Source: Marinobacter lutaoensis (GTDB taxonomy: Bacteria; Pseudomonadota; Gammaproteobacteria; Pseudomonadales; Oleiphilaceae). From it: DNA of 64,000 nt. A program made the position numbers and the translations under genes. The DNA lies in assembly GCF_001981305.1 (NCBI RefSeq), contig NZ_MSCW01000005.1, positions 186,001 to 250,000 on the forward strand, given 5' to 3'. Position 1 is the stretch's first letter. Each line of letters begins with the position of its first letter. The notes beneath the pieces are model-generated. The model had not been told where the DNA came from. It saw only the letters and a list, made by a program, of their open reading frames with translations, and searched no databases. Shown here piece after piece: positions 26,142 through 35,000 of the stretch.

Positions 26142-27677
26142 TCAGGGGCTGACGTCACCGTCGACGCGCTGCTCGAAGGGCAGCTCGAACCGGAAGGTGG
26201 CGCCAGGGTGGCCGGGTTCGGTTTCGAGGTGAACGTGGCCGCCCATGAGTTCCACCAGGCGCTGCACGAGGGACAGTCCCAGCCCGGTGCGGCCTTGGGC
26301 GTGGCCCTGGGGCGCGCCTCGTTGCTCGAAGGCGTGAAGCAGGTCGCCAAGGCGGTCGGCGGCCAGCGCCGGCCCCGAATCGCTGACCGTGCAGCGGAGC
26401 AGGAGGCGGTTGCCCGCCCCGGGCTGGCAGTGGGCGTGAAGGTCGATGGTGCCCTCGTCGGTAAAGCGGATGGCATGGTCGAGCAGGCAGGCCACCACCT
26501 GGCGTAACCGCCCCGGGTCGCCCGTCACCCGGCACGGGGCCGGCCAGTCGCCGAAGAACCTGAGTTTGAGCGACAGGCCCTGCTGCTCGGCAGGTACCCG
26601 GTAGGAGGCGGTGCAGTTGGCGATCACCCTGCGCAGATCGAACTCGCGACGTTCCAGCACGAACGAACCGTCGCCCAAGTGGGCATAGCCCAGAAGGTCG
26701 TTGATGACCGTCAGCAGGTCCTCGGTGGACTGGCGTGCGGTGTTCAGATAGTCCTGCTGGCATGGTGTCAGCGGATCGCCTTGTACCCGGTCCAGGGTTC
26801 CCAGCACCCCCTGCAGTGGTGTACGCAGCTCCTGGCTCATGGTGGCCAGGAACTGGGATTTGCTTTCGTTGGCGGACTCGGCCCGCTGCCGGGCAGCCTC
26901 GGACGCGGCCAGCATCTGGTTACGGCCCTCGTCCAGAGCTTCCAGATGCATCGACAGCTGATTCAGCTTTTCGCCGATTTCGATGAGTTCCCGGGAACTG
27001 TCCTTGCGGCTGACGGACGGCCTGTCGTATTGCCGGCGAATCAGCCGGTCCACCCGTTCAGATACCCCGTGAATGGGGGCCAGCAGATTGCCCAGAAAAT
27101 ATCGGATGATGACTACCGTGAGCACCAGAAGCGCCGTGCCAATGGCGATGGAGGTCCACAGGATGTCCTGCAGTCGGGCCTGCAGTGCCTGAGTGCTGAC
27201 GCCAACGGTGATGGTACCCACCCGCAGGGCGCGTGGATTGAAGCCGTAGTCCAGCTCGAACCAGGCATTGGCTTCGTTGCTGCCGATTGCCAGGGGCTGT
27301 TGCAGGATTTCCGCCTCGAACGTCTGGTAGCGGGCCGGTTCGCGGCCGCTCGAGGTGTCATCGGGCGCCGGGACCTGGCCGATGACGTTGCCGACCACAT
27401 CGGTCACCCGGATCCAGTCGACCAGGCTGTTTTTCAGCGACTGGGACAGGATCTGTTCCAGAGCCTGGGTATTGCCGGACACCACCGGGTATTCCAGCGC
27501 CGGCGCCAGGCTGTCGGCCAGCAGCTGGCCATTGTCGGCCAGGGTCTGCCGGGCGTCGTCCAGACGGGCCGAGGTGAAAAAACCCATCAGCACAAGAAAC
27601 ATCAGGATAGCGGGCAGGGCGCCGAGGACCAGCAGCTTGCGGGACAGGGTGATGCCGGCTGGCCTGGCGTCGGTCAT
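26142..27677 (-). CDS. Histidine-kinase-like membrane protein lacking the phospho-acceptor histidine
   Basis: A 511-residue inner-membrane sensor. A transmembrane segment near residues 15-35 is followed by a periplasmic sensor region (about 36-180), a second transmembrane helix (ILWTSIAIGTALLVLTVVII), a HAMP-like linker and a kinase-like core. The H-box reads FLATMSQELRTPLQG: the invariant histidine is Gln (codon CAG). The N-box reads LLDHAIRFTDEG with His in place of the usual Asn, and the G1 box reads VSDSGPALA, missing the second Gly. The G2 box RTGLGLSLV and an F-box-like LLHAFEQRG remain. It is therefore probably unable to autophosphorylate. It overlaps the binding-protein gene by four bases. 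Confidence 0.85.
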   Translation of the reverse strand: MTDARPAGITLSRKLLVLGALPAILMFLVLMGFFTSARLDDARQTLADNGQLLADSLAPALEYPVVSGNTQALEQILSQSLKNSLVDWIRVTDVVGNVIGQVPAPDDTSSGREPARYQTFEAEILQQPLAIGSNEANAWFELDYGFNPRALRVGTITVGVSTQALQARLQDILWTSIAIGTALLVLTVVIIRYFLGNLLAPIHGVSERVDRLIRRQYDRPSVSRKDSSRELIEIGEKLNQLSMHLEALDEGRNQMLAASEAARQRAESANESKSQFLATMSQELRTPLQGVLGTLDRVQGDPLTPCQQDYLNTARQSTEDLLTVINDLLGYAHLGDGSFVLERREFDLRRVIANCTASYRVPAEQQGLSLKLRFFGDWPAPCRVTGDPGRLRQVVACLLDHAIRFTDEGTIDLHAHCQPGAGNRLLLRCTVSDSGPALAADRLGDLLHAFEQRGAPQGHAQGRTGLGLSLVQRLVELMGGHVHLETEPGHPGATFRFELPFEQRVDGDVSP

Positions 27678-28657
27678 GGCAAGGCCCTCTGCCGGAGTGC
27701 CAGCGCTTCGTCGACCTCGGTCACGATCCGGTCGCGATCCGGCACCGGGATGTTGAGGGACCGGGCGACCTGCCGGTTGATCTCGACGCCGTAGGCTTCG
27801 GGGTAGTCCGGTGCGGGGAAAGCTCCGGTCTTGAAATAAGTGTCCAGATAGTGAGCGACCCCATGGATCAGGGTTGGAAAGGAAGAATAGCCGGACGCCA
27901 GGGAGCCGGCCTTGACATAAGCCTGACTCGGGCCGATGACGATTTTGTTGCGGCGGTAGGCGGTCAGCAGGATATGTTTGATGGTCCTGGGGTTGTAGAT
28001 GGCATCGTCCGGGGCGGCCAGTAGAAAATCGCCATAGCTGAGGGCGCGGGCCAGGGTCGGAATCAGCTGCTGTTCGGTTTCCACCACGAACACGCGGGCT
28101 TCCAATCCGTAGGCGGGCAGCTGGGTGATCAGAGTGTCGTACAGCCCGATGGACTCCTGGGTTGCCAGCAGGGAAATCCGGGTCGCCTGGGGCAGAATGG
28201 CCTTGCCGATCAAGGCCTGGCGCAGCAGCGGGACGTCATAGTAGACGGCGGAAACCTGGCCGGGGTGTCGTTCCGTGTATGCCTGAATAAACGAGCGTTC
28301 CACGAACATCGCCAGCACCGAAGCCCTGCGGTTGAACTGGCGCAGGTTGGAGAAGGCGGTGGGTCCCAACGCCACCACAGGGGCGTCGCCCACCAGGGCG
28401 GCCCGGTTGGACGGCAACGGAACCAGCGACGTACCGGGGCCGAGGCTGTCCTGAAGCAGCTGCCGGACATGCTGGTCCAGCGCCGCGTTGCCGGAGCCCG
28501 CGACGTAGACCAAGTCTGGGTACTTCTTTTCCTGTGTTTCCTGTGACCACGTGGGCGGACAAAGCAGGCCTAGGGCTAGCAGCATGAGCAGTGTTGCGAT
28601 GCCCGTCGCCCTGACGCTGATCGATGTTCGCTGGCTGTCGTCCTGAGGGTGTTTCAT
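27674..28657 (-). CDS. Periplasmic ABC-type substrate-binding-like protein
   Basis: A 327-residue exported protein. The signal region is ATLLMLLALGLLCPPTWSQE. The body resembles the ABC_sub_bind family (two Rossmann-like lobes): VVALGPTAFSNLRQFNRRAS, FVERSFIQAYTERHPGQVSA, IGLYDTLITQLPAYGLEARV, YGDFLLAAPDDAIYNP. No ABC permease or ATPase is nearby. Instead it lies between a TonB receptor gene and the degenerate sensor gene, overlapping the latter by ATGA, so it probably supplies a ligand-bound form to the sensor's periplasmic domain. The ligand is unknown. Confidence 0.75.
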   Translation of the reverse strand: MKHPQDDSQRTSISVRATGIATLLMLLALGLLCPPTWSQETQEKKYPDLVYVAGSGNAALDQHVRQLLQDSLGPGTSLVPLPSNRAALVGDAPVVALGPTAFSNLRQFNRRASVLAMFVERSFIQAYTERHPGQVSAVYYDVPLLRQALIGKAILPQATRISLLATQESIGLYDTLITQLPAYGLEARVFVVETEQQLIPTLARALSYGDFLLAAPDDAIYNPRTIKHILLTAYRRNKIVIGPSQAYVKAGSLASGYSSFPTLIHGVAHYLDTYFKTGAFPAPDYPEAYGVEINRQVARSLNIPVPDRDRIVTEVDEALALRQRALP

Positions 28658-28692
28658 GCCGTCCCGGGTACCGTTCGTTTCTCGGCTGTCGT

Positions 28693-30900
28693 TCAGAAGC
28701 GGACGCCCGCTTCGAGAAAGAACTGGTTCTGGTGCTCGATGTTGTTCTGACTGCTCAGATCGGGTTCCTCGTCGACATAGTGTTGCATGGTGAGCGCCAG
28801 CTCAGCCGTGAAGCCTGGGTGATAGAGACGTTTCGCCAGCCGCAGGTCGACGCGCTGAAACTCGGACTTGCGGAATTCATCGGCCCAGTACATGGCGCCC
28901 GAGGCCAGCAGGCCCATGGGCAGTTCCCGGATGATGGCCACGCTGCCGGAATGGCGCACCGAAAGGCGCTCCAGAAGGTCCTCGTTGTATTTCTTGTCTT
29001 CCTCGCTGACGTTCGGGTCGCCGGTATACCAGGTGTTCTGGTCCAGGTAGGCGTAGGTTACCCGGAACCGGGTATCCGGATACTCCAGAGAAGCCTCGAT
29101 CTCAAAACCCTGCTGGTCGATGGCGACGTTGTTGTCGATGGTCCAGTCGTCGAACTGGATGACGCCGCTGATCATGTCCCGAAGGGTATCCTTGAAGCCC
29201 CGGACTTCAAGTAAGAATATCCCCTCATTCATTGGGAACTGGCCAAAGTAACTGATCTCTCGTGAGATAATCCGTTCTTCCTCCAAGTCCTGTCCCAGAG
29301 TGACCAGGTCCGGATGCTCCCAAATGTTTACGCTTGCGATACGAAACCCCTCGAACTCCGAATACACTGACGGCTGAACCCCGTGGAGGGTGAATCCGTA
29401 GTCCGGATTCTGCTCGAACCCGTCGGGCGTGCGCACGGCTCTTGAATACACCAAGCGTAGTGCATGATTCGAGTTCAGGGTGAAATTGGCGGCCACCCTG
29501 GGCGAAAAGTAATTTTCATTGGTGGTGGTCGTGCTTTCCCAGTTGCCGCCGCCATTGAGGGTCAGCCAGGGTATCGGGGTGTACTCCAGATTGCCGAACA
29601 TCCGGCTCTGGTAGTTGCTGCCGCGACCGTTGAAGTAGGTGGCCGAGCGGTAGGTGTCCTTCCGGTAGCCGACCCCGGAGACCAGTTTCAGATCGTCGCT
29701 GAACAGCCGCGTGTCCTGAAGCTCGAACTCCAGGCGCGAGTCCTCGGCATCGGCGTCGACCCGGGCGGTCAGGGGCGTGCCCAGAATCAGGTTCCCGTCG
29801 GCGTCCGTTGGAAAACAGGTATCCCGGTTGGCGGGATCGAACACGTAGAGGCCGTCGCGCAGGCAGGATAAAGCCGGCTCGGGCACGAAGATGGACCATG
29901 ACTGGCGGCGGTTGAAATTCTGGTAGGCTGCCTGGACATGGAAGAAGTGATGTTCGTCGGTCCTGAAGTTGAAGCGGGTGTGCAGGTAATAATCCCGGAC
30001 ATCGATATCCGGGTGGTCGCCCAGCCCCATGTCGCCGTTCCTGCGCACGTCCTCCTCGTTGAGGCCGTCGGTAACTCCGGCCCGGAATTCGGTGTCGAAC
30101 CCCGGCGATACCTTCAGCCGGGAGTCGTAGTTGAAGACATTGATGTCGTGGCCGTCATGGAACGGAACTTTCTCGCCGTGGTCCATCTGATAGTCGAAAC
30201 CGTCGGATCGGCGCTTCTCGTAATCCAGCCGCCAGTCGAGATCGTCATCGGCGGCCCCGACCGCAGCGAAGGTGCGCAGGTACTGCCGGGAGCCGCCGAC
30301 CACCCGGGTTTCCACGCCGGCGGTGTCGGCGGGATCGCGGGTGATGATATTGATTGTGCCCAGAAAGGCGTTGATGCCGTAGGCGGCCGCGTTCGGGCCC
30401 CGGGCGACCTCGATCCGCTCGATCAGTTCCAGGGGGACGGGCATCGTCTGCCAGTCCATGTCCGACAGTGTGGTCCTGTGCGCGGTCCTGCCGTCCACCA
30501 GCACCTGCATTCGCCGCTGCTCGTAGTGGACCGTACCGTGGTAGGTGGTGACCGGCGTGCCACTGCCGACCTCGGCCACCACCATGCCGGGGACCAGACG
30601 GAAAATTTCGACCAGGCTGGTGATGCCCAGGTCGCGGATCAGGTCCCCCTCGATGACGGTGGTGGTGCCGGGTACCCGGACCTTGGGCTGCCTCAGGCGC
30701 GTGGTGGTCAGCACTTCCGGCACCTCGTCGCTGAAGCTGTAAAAACCGTTGCCGCCGGTCGTCGCCTCCAGCTCCTGCGACCAGACTCCGGGGGCGGCGG
30801 CAAGGCTCAGGGCTCCGGTGGTGAGGAGGATCAGAGGGATGCGGGGTCTTGGTTTTTCGGCGCGCGAGGGCACTACGGCGGTGGTATTCGTCAGGGGCAT
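28693..30900 (-). CDS. TonB-dependent outer-membrane receptor
   Basis: A 735-residue outer-membrane active transporter. The exported precursor has a long positively charged leader (ILLTTGALSLAAAPGVWSQE). The plug domain has TTTVIEGDLIRDLGITSLVE, RMQVLVDGRTAH and IERIEVARGPNAAAYGINAF followed by GTINIITRD. A 22-strand barrel ends in the typical aromatic residue (LEAGVRF). The EVLTTTR segment could be the TonB box. The substrate is not recognisable. It is the first gene of a leftward set with the binding protein and sensor. Start is ATG at 30900, chosen over a TTG two codons upstream. Confidence 0.9.
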   Translation of the reverse strand: MPLTNTTAVVPSRAEKPRPRIPLILLTTGALSLAAAPGVWSQELEATTGGNGFYSFSDEVPEVLTTTRLRQPKVRVPGTTTVIEGDLIRDLGITSLVEIFRLVPGMVVAEVGSGTPVTTYHGTVHYEQRRMQVLVDGRTAHRTTLSDMDWQTMPVPLELIERIEVARGPNAAAYGINAFLGTINIITRDPADTAGVETRVVGGSRQYLRTFAAVGAADDDLDWRLDYEKRRSDGFDYQMDHGEKVPFHDGHDINVFNYDSRLKVSPGFDTEFRAGVTDGLNEEDVRRNGDMGLGDHPDIDVRDYYLHTRFNFRTDEHHFFHVQAAYQNFNRRQSWSIFVPEPALSCLRDGLYVFDPANRDTCFPTDADGNLILGTPLTARVDADAEDSRLEFELQDTRLFSDDLKLVSGVGYRKDTYRSATYFNGRGSNYQSRMFGNLEYTPIPWLTLNGGGNWESTTTTNENYFSPRVAANFTLNSNHALRLVYSRAVRTPDGFEQNPDYGFTLHGVQPSVYSEFEGFRIASVNIWEHPDLVTLGQDLEEERIISREISYFGQFPMNEGIFLLEVRGFKDTLRDMISGVIQFDDWTIDNNVAIDQQGFEIEASLEYPDTRFRVTYAYLDQNTWYTGDPNVSEEDKKYNEDLLERLSVRHSGSVAIIRELPMGLLASGAMYWADEFRKSEFQRVDLRLAKRLYHPGFTAELALTMQHYVDEEPDLSSQNNIEHQNQFFLEAGVRF

Positions 30901-31030
30901 CGCCAAGCTCTATAATCCGTCGGATCCAAGGGAGAAGATGAAACAGTCGTCAGGCCCATCCTAAGTGACAATGATGCGCTTGTCTTTCAATTTATGTCGT
31001 CTTTGTATGAATATCTGGGGAAGGTACTGA

Positions 31031-31663
31031 ATGAGTTGTTGGGACGTCCTTGGCATTGAGCCAACCGGGGATACTGCACGAATTCGCGAAGCCTACGAGC
31101 AGCAGCTCAAGTTTGCGTCTCCGGAGGAGGTGGCGCGGCTGGAGCAGGCCTACCGGGAAGCCACCGGACAGAGCGCCCCGGCGGCGACACCGGCGCGGGC
31201 CGGGACGGAGACGCCCGCCGGGAGTGACGGGGCGGAACTGGATGCCCGGGAGGCCCAGGTGGCCCGGGAAGTGGTGATCCAGATCCGGGCACTGCTGAAT
31301 GATGACGTTCGCAGCCAGGATGTGGCAATCTGGCGGGCCATCCTGTGCGAACCGCCGGCGGACAAGCCGGCGTTGCGCCGGGCAATCGCCGCGCGACTGG
31401 AGGGGCTGGTGCGACCGATGGCAGAAAACGGGGCCCTGCCGCCGCCGGTGGCCGGGTTCCTGGGGGACTGGTTTGAATGGTACGGCCTGCGTGAGTCGGC
31501 CCAGGCCCATGATCGCGCCTACCCGGACGCGGAGCCGGCCGGCGATCTGTCCCACGAGCCGGAGGCACCGCCGCAGATGGTCAACTTCTGGCCCGCCGTG
31601 ATCGGCTGGATCGTCGGACTGGCCATTCTGGCATCAATCTTTGGCGGCATGAGCGGCCACTGA
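31031..31663 (+). CDS. Degenerate J-domain-like membrane protein
   Basis: A 210-residue protein with an N-terminal segment resembling J-domain helices I-III (SCWDVLGIEPTGDTARIREA, then PEEVARLEQAYREA). The HPD tripeptide needed to stimulate DnaK is absent between them (EQQLKFASPEEV), so canonical co-chaperone activity is unlikely. The middle is A/P-rich and acidic. The C-terminus ends in one hydrophobic helix (FWPAVIGWIVGLAILASIFG), suggesting tail anchoring in the inner membrane. It is divergent from the TonB receptor and overlaps the 3' end of the convergent transporter by 30 bases. Function unknown. Confidence 0.75.
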   Translation: MSCWDVLGIEPTGDTARIREAYEQQLKFASPEEVARLEQAYREATGQSAPAATPARAGTETPAGSDGAELDAREAQVAREVVIQIRALLNDDVRSQDVAIWRAILCEPPADKPALRRAIAARLEGLVRPMAENGALPPPVAGFLGDWFEWYGLRESAQAHDRAYPDAEPAGDLSHEPEAPPQMVNFWPAVIGWIVGLAILASIFGGMSGH

Positions 31664-32644
31664 GCCCATGCCTGCGTCGATCCTGGCACGATAGCGCCGC
31701 GCCAGGATCGCTCCCACCACCACCTGGATCTGGTTGTAACACATGATCGGCAGCACGATCATGCCGAATCCGGGATGTCCCGAGAACAGGACCTTGGCCA
31801 TCGGCAGTCCCGAGGCGAGACTTTTCTTCGATCCGCAGAACACCACCGCCGCTTCGTCCGCCAGGCTGAACCCCAGCCTGCGAACCACCCAGGTTGCCAG
31901 GAGCATGAAAAACAGCAGCAGAGCCAGGCACAGCAGCAGGGTCAAAGCGACGGCCTGGAGTGGCAGGTTCTGCCAGAGGCCACTGGCCACCGAGTGAGAA
32001 AAGGCGGAATACACGATCAGCCAGATCACGGCCTGATCGTAACGGGCCATCAGAACCTCGTGCCGTGCCAGCCAAGCACCCAGCCAGGGACGTAGGGCGT
32101 GGCCGATGGCGAACGGCAGCAGCAGCTGCACAAGAATGTCCCGGAGAGCGCCGGCGATGGAGAAATCGGCGGCGCTGGTGGTATTGACCAGCACCAGCAG
32201 CAGGAACGGTGTCAGCATCATACCGAACACATTGGAGGCGGCGGCACTGCAGATGGCCGCCGGCACGTTTCCTCGCGCCATCGCGGTGTAGGCGATGGAC
32301 GAGGACACCGCCGAAGGCAGCACACCAAGATACAGGAACCCCAGCCCCAGATCCCGCGGCATCCAGGAAGGCAAAAGGCCGGACAGAGCCTGGACTGGCA
32401 GGGTCGCCAATGGAAAGAATACGAAGGTAAAGCTGGCGATCAGCAGGTGCAGGCGCCAGTGGCTGGCGCCGGCAACGATCTGCTGGCGTGACAGGGCCGC
32501 GCCATGGAAGAAAAACAGCAGGGCCACCGCCACCGTGCCGAGCTGCCCGAGCCGCTCGGCGAAGGCACCGGAGGCCGGAACCAGAGAGGCCAGGACAATG
32601 GCGCCGAGCAGCAGCAGGGTGAACACATCGACGGCGCGTTTCAT
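31634..32644 (-). CDS. Bile acid:sodium symporter (BASS) family transporter
   Basis: A 336-residue inner-membrane protein with about ten hydrophobic segments, close to the SLC10A7/YfeH group of the BASS family. Recognisable motifs are LFFFHGAALSRQQIVAGASH, LGVLPSAVSSSIAYTAMARG, LPFAIGHALRPWLGAW and the conserved VFCGSKKSLASGLPMAKVLF near residue 275. The substrate is unknown; bacterial members move organic anions with sodium. It starts one base after the stop of the GntR regulator, so the pair is cotranscribed and the regulator may control it. Confidence 0.9.
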   Translation of the reverse strand: MKRAVDVFTLLLLGAIVLASLVPASGAFAERLGQLGTVAVALLFFFHGAALSRQQIVAGASHWRLHLLIASFTFVFFPLATLPVQALSGLLPSWMPRDLGLGFLYLGVLPSAVSSSIAYTAMARGNVPAAICSAAASNVFGMMLTPFLLLVLVNTTSAADFSIAGALRDILVQLLLPFAIGHALRPWLGAWLARHEVLMARYDQAVIWLIVYSAFSHSVASGLWQNLPLQAVALTLLLCLALLLFFMLLATWVVRRLGFSLADEAAVVFCGSKKSLASGLPMAKVLFSGHPGFGMIVLPIMCYNQIQVVVGAILARRYRARIDAGMGSVAAHAAKD

Positions 32645-32645
32645 G

Positions 32646-33335
32646 TCAACGGGACCCGATTTCCGTGGGCTGGCGCAGTACCGCGAGGCTGGGCTCCAGC
32701 AGCCGCCGGGCCAGCTGCCCCGCCTGTGCCGGGTCGGCCCGGCGGATGGCCGCCAGCAGCAGTTCGTGTTCCTCCTGGCTGGGTTCCGGCAGGTTGGCGT
32801 CCCGCTCGGTCTGTTGAATGGTCTGGCTGACACCGTGGGCGAAATAGTCGTACAGCTCCAGCAGGGCAGGGTTGTGGGCGGCCTGGACCACGGCCCGATG
32901 GAAGCGCTGATCCTGCCGGATCCGTTCGTCCAGATCGGCCCCGGAGCGGGCCCGGGCATCCAGTGCTTCGGTCATTCGGGCCAGATCGTCCTGGCTGCGT
33001 CGGCTGGCCGCCAGCCGGGCGGCTTCAGACTCCAGCATGATCCGCACTTCCAGCTGGTCCGCCAGTTCGGTGGCGGCGATGCGCCTTAGGGTTTCTCCGG
33101 CGTCCCGGGTGGCCATGACGTAGGTGCCGTCACCCTGCCGGGTTTCCAGCATGCCCGCATGCACCAAGACCCGGACGGCCTCGCGTACGGTGTTGCGGCT
33201 GACGCCCAGGGACTCGGCCAGGTCCGTCTCCACGGGCAACCGGGCCCCTACGGTCCATTGCCCCTGTTCGATGGCACTCTTGAGGGCCTCGATGGCGGTC
33301 TCCACCAGGGAGCCCTTGCGTATGCGTGTCAGCAT
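32646..33335 (-). CDS. FadR-subfamily GntR transcriptional regulator
   Basis: A 229-residue regulator with an N-terminal winged helix (IRKGSLVETAIEALKSAIEQ; LPVETDLAESLGVSRNTVRE; GMLETRQGDGTYVM). The all-helical FCD effector domain follows (LEVRIMLESEAARLAA... RIRQDQRFHRAVVQAAHNP... EEHELLLAAIRRAD), whose Asp and His residues usually bind a metal and a carboxylate ligand. The ATG at 33335 gives MLTRIRKGS; a TTG five codons upstream is possible. It is directly upstream of the BASS transporter, its likely target. Confidence 0.92.
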   Translation of the reverse strand: MLTRIRKGSLVETAIEALKSAIEQGQWTVGARLPVETDLAESLGVSRNTVREAVRVLVHAGMLETRQGDGTYVMATRDAGETLRRIAATELADQLEVRIMLESEAARLAASRRSQDDLARMTEALDARARSGADLDERIRQDQRFHRAVVQAAHNPALLELYDYFAHGVSQTIQQTERDANLPEPSQEEHELLLAAIRRADPAQAGQLARRLLEPSLAVLRQPTEIGSR

Positions 33336-33418
33336 GATCAGGTCATCCAAAAATCATGAAATCCAATCATCCTATGTTTTTCTGGACCTGGCAACCTGAG
33401 TGTTTGATCCCGCCGCCG

Positions 33419-34894
33419 TCACCGGGCGGGATCGAGAAACTGATAATCGGCGGTGTTCACCCGCCGTGTCGCGAATCGGTAGGAGAAGGTAAAACCGGGC
33501 CAGTTGACGGTGTTCCGGCCATTCCGGTCGAGATACCAGGAGCGGCATCCGGAATCCCAGACAGACCCCGACAACGCCCGCTGTACCCGGCTGGAAAACC
33601 GCTCCAGCCGATCCTGGCGCACATCCAGGGCGGCTCCGGGACGGTGGGCCAGGGCGTCGAGGCCGCTCAGGACGTAGCGGAACTGCGACTCCAGCACGAA
33701 CAGGATCGAGTTGTGGGCGAGGTTGGTGTTGGGCCCGTACAGCATGAACAGATTGGGAAAACCGCTCACCGAGATCCCCTTGAAGGCGGCCGCGCCATCG
33801 CGCCAAGCCTCGTTAAGGAGGCGCCCCTGACGCCCCAGGATGCGGATCGGGGAGAGAAACTCCGTGGCCCGGAACCCTGTGGCCAGAATGATGGCGTCGA
33901 CCGGGTAGCGCCGGCCGTCGGCATCGACGACCGCGTCCTCCCGGATGCCGTCGATCGGCCGGGTGACGAGATTGACGTTGTCGCGGTTGATGGCCGGATA
34001 CCAGTCATTGGAGATCAGGATACGTTTGCAGCCGATCCGGTAGTCGGGAATGACGCGGCGCCGTTTCTCCGGATCCCGAATGTGACGGGCGGCTTCCCGG
34101 CGGGCTTGGGCCGCGTAGAGGTCGAGCAGCCGGTGGAAGCGGGTGAAGGCCAGGGCCCGGCTTTCATTCTGCCAGTAGATCCATGTGCGATAGAGGCGGT
34201 CCCAGCCAGGGAGATGGGCGAACAGGGCCTGCTCCCAGCGCTGGAACGGCCGGTCTGCTTTCGGCAGGACCCAGGCGGCGCTGCGCTGGAACAGGTGTAG
34301 GGTGTCCACGGAGCGGGCGATCTCGGGAACAAACTGGATGGCGCTGGCGCCAGTGCCCACCACCGCCACCCGCCGGCCGCTGAGGTCGTAGTCGTGGTCC
34401 CAGCGGGCGGAATGGAACACCCGGCCGCGAAAGGCATCGAGCCCGGGCAGGTCCGGCCAGGCCGGCCGGTTGAGCTGTCCCGTTGCAGTGATCAATATCC
34501 GGGCTTGCAGGGTATTGCCGTCGGCCAGGGTCAGCTGCCAGAGGTTGCTCTCTTCGTCGAAGCGTGCCTCGCGGACTTCACTGTGGCAGCGGATGTGCGG
34601 GGCCAGATTGTATTTGTCCACGCAGTGTTCGATGTACGCCAGGATTTCCGCTTGCGGGGCGAATTTCCGGCTCCAGTCATGTTTGGGCTCGAAGGAGTAG
34701 GAATACAGGTGGGACTGGACGTCGCAGGCGGCGCCTGGGTAGGTATTGTCGCGCCAGGTGCCCCCGACCCGGTCCGATTTTTCCAGCAGGGTCAGGTTGT
34801 GGTACCCCGCCTGCTTGAGCCGGATGGCCATGCCGATGCCGCCGAAGCCGGTGCCGATGATCGCGATGGAAGGGGAGGCGTTGGGTGTCTGCAT
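33419..34894 (-). CDS. Flavin-containing (Baeyer-Villiger-type) monooxygenase
   Basis: A 491-residue class B flavoprotein monooxygenase that uses NADPH and oxygen. It has FAD-binding motif IAIIGTGFGGIGMAIRLKQA at the N-terminus, then GGTWRDNTYPGAACDVQSHL. The Baeyer-Villiger fingerprint reads FRGRVFHSARWDHD near residue 160, and the NADPH-binding motif is VAVVGTGASAIQFVPEI near 180. A long-chain ketone, cyclic ketone or steroid substrate is possible. It stands alone between the GntR and LysR genes, 84 bases from the former. Confidence 0.9.
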   Translation of the reverse strand: MQTPNASPSIAIIGTGFGGIGMAIRLKQAGYHNLTLLEKSDRVGGTWRDNTYPGAACDVQSHLYSYSFEPKHDWSRKFAPQAEILAYIEHCVDKYNLAPHIRCHSEVREARFDEESNLWQLTLADGNTLQARILITATGQLNRPAWPDLPGLDAFRGRVFHSARWDHDYDLSGRRVAVVGTGASAIQFVPEIARSVDTLHLFQRSAAWVLPKADRPFQRWEQALFAHLPGWDRLYRTWIYWQNESRALAFTRFHRLLDLYAAQARREAARHIRDPEKRRRVIPDYRIGCKRILISNDWYPAINRDNVNLVTRPIDGIREDAVVDADGRRYPVDAIILATGFRATEFLSPIRILGRQGRLLNEAWRDGAAAFKGISVSGFPNLFMLYGPNTNLAHNSILFVLESQFRYVLSGLDALAHRPGAALDVRQDRLERFSSRVQRALSGSVWDSGCRSWYLDRNGRNTVNWPGFTFSYRFATRRVNTADYQFLDPAR

Positions 34895-35000
34895 CGGGGG
34901 CTCCTGCTGTTTCCTGTTGTTGTGGGTTCCGGACCCGAGTATACGGGGGTGCCGGTAACCGGGGCATGTTGTTTCGTGCCATTGCCACGGGCGGGAACGT

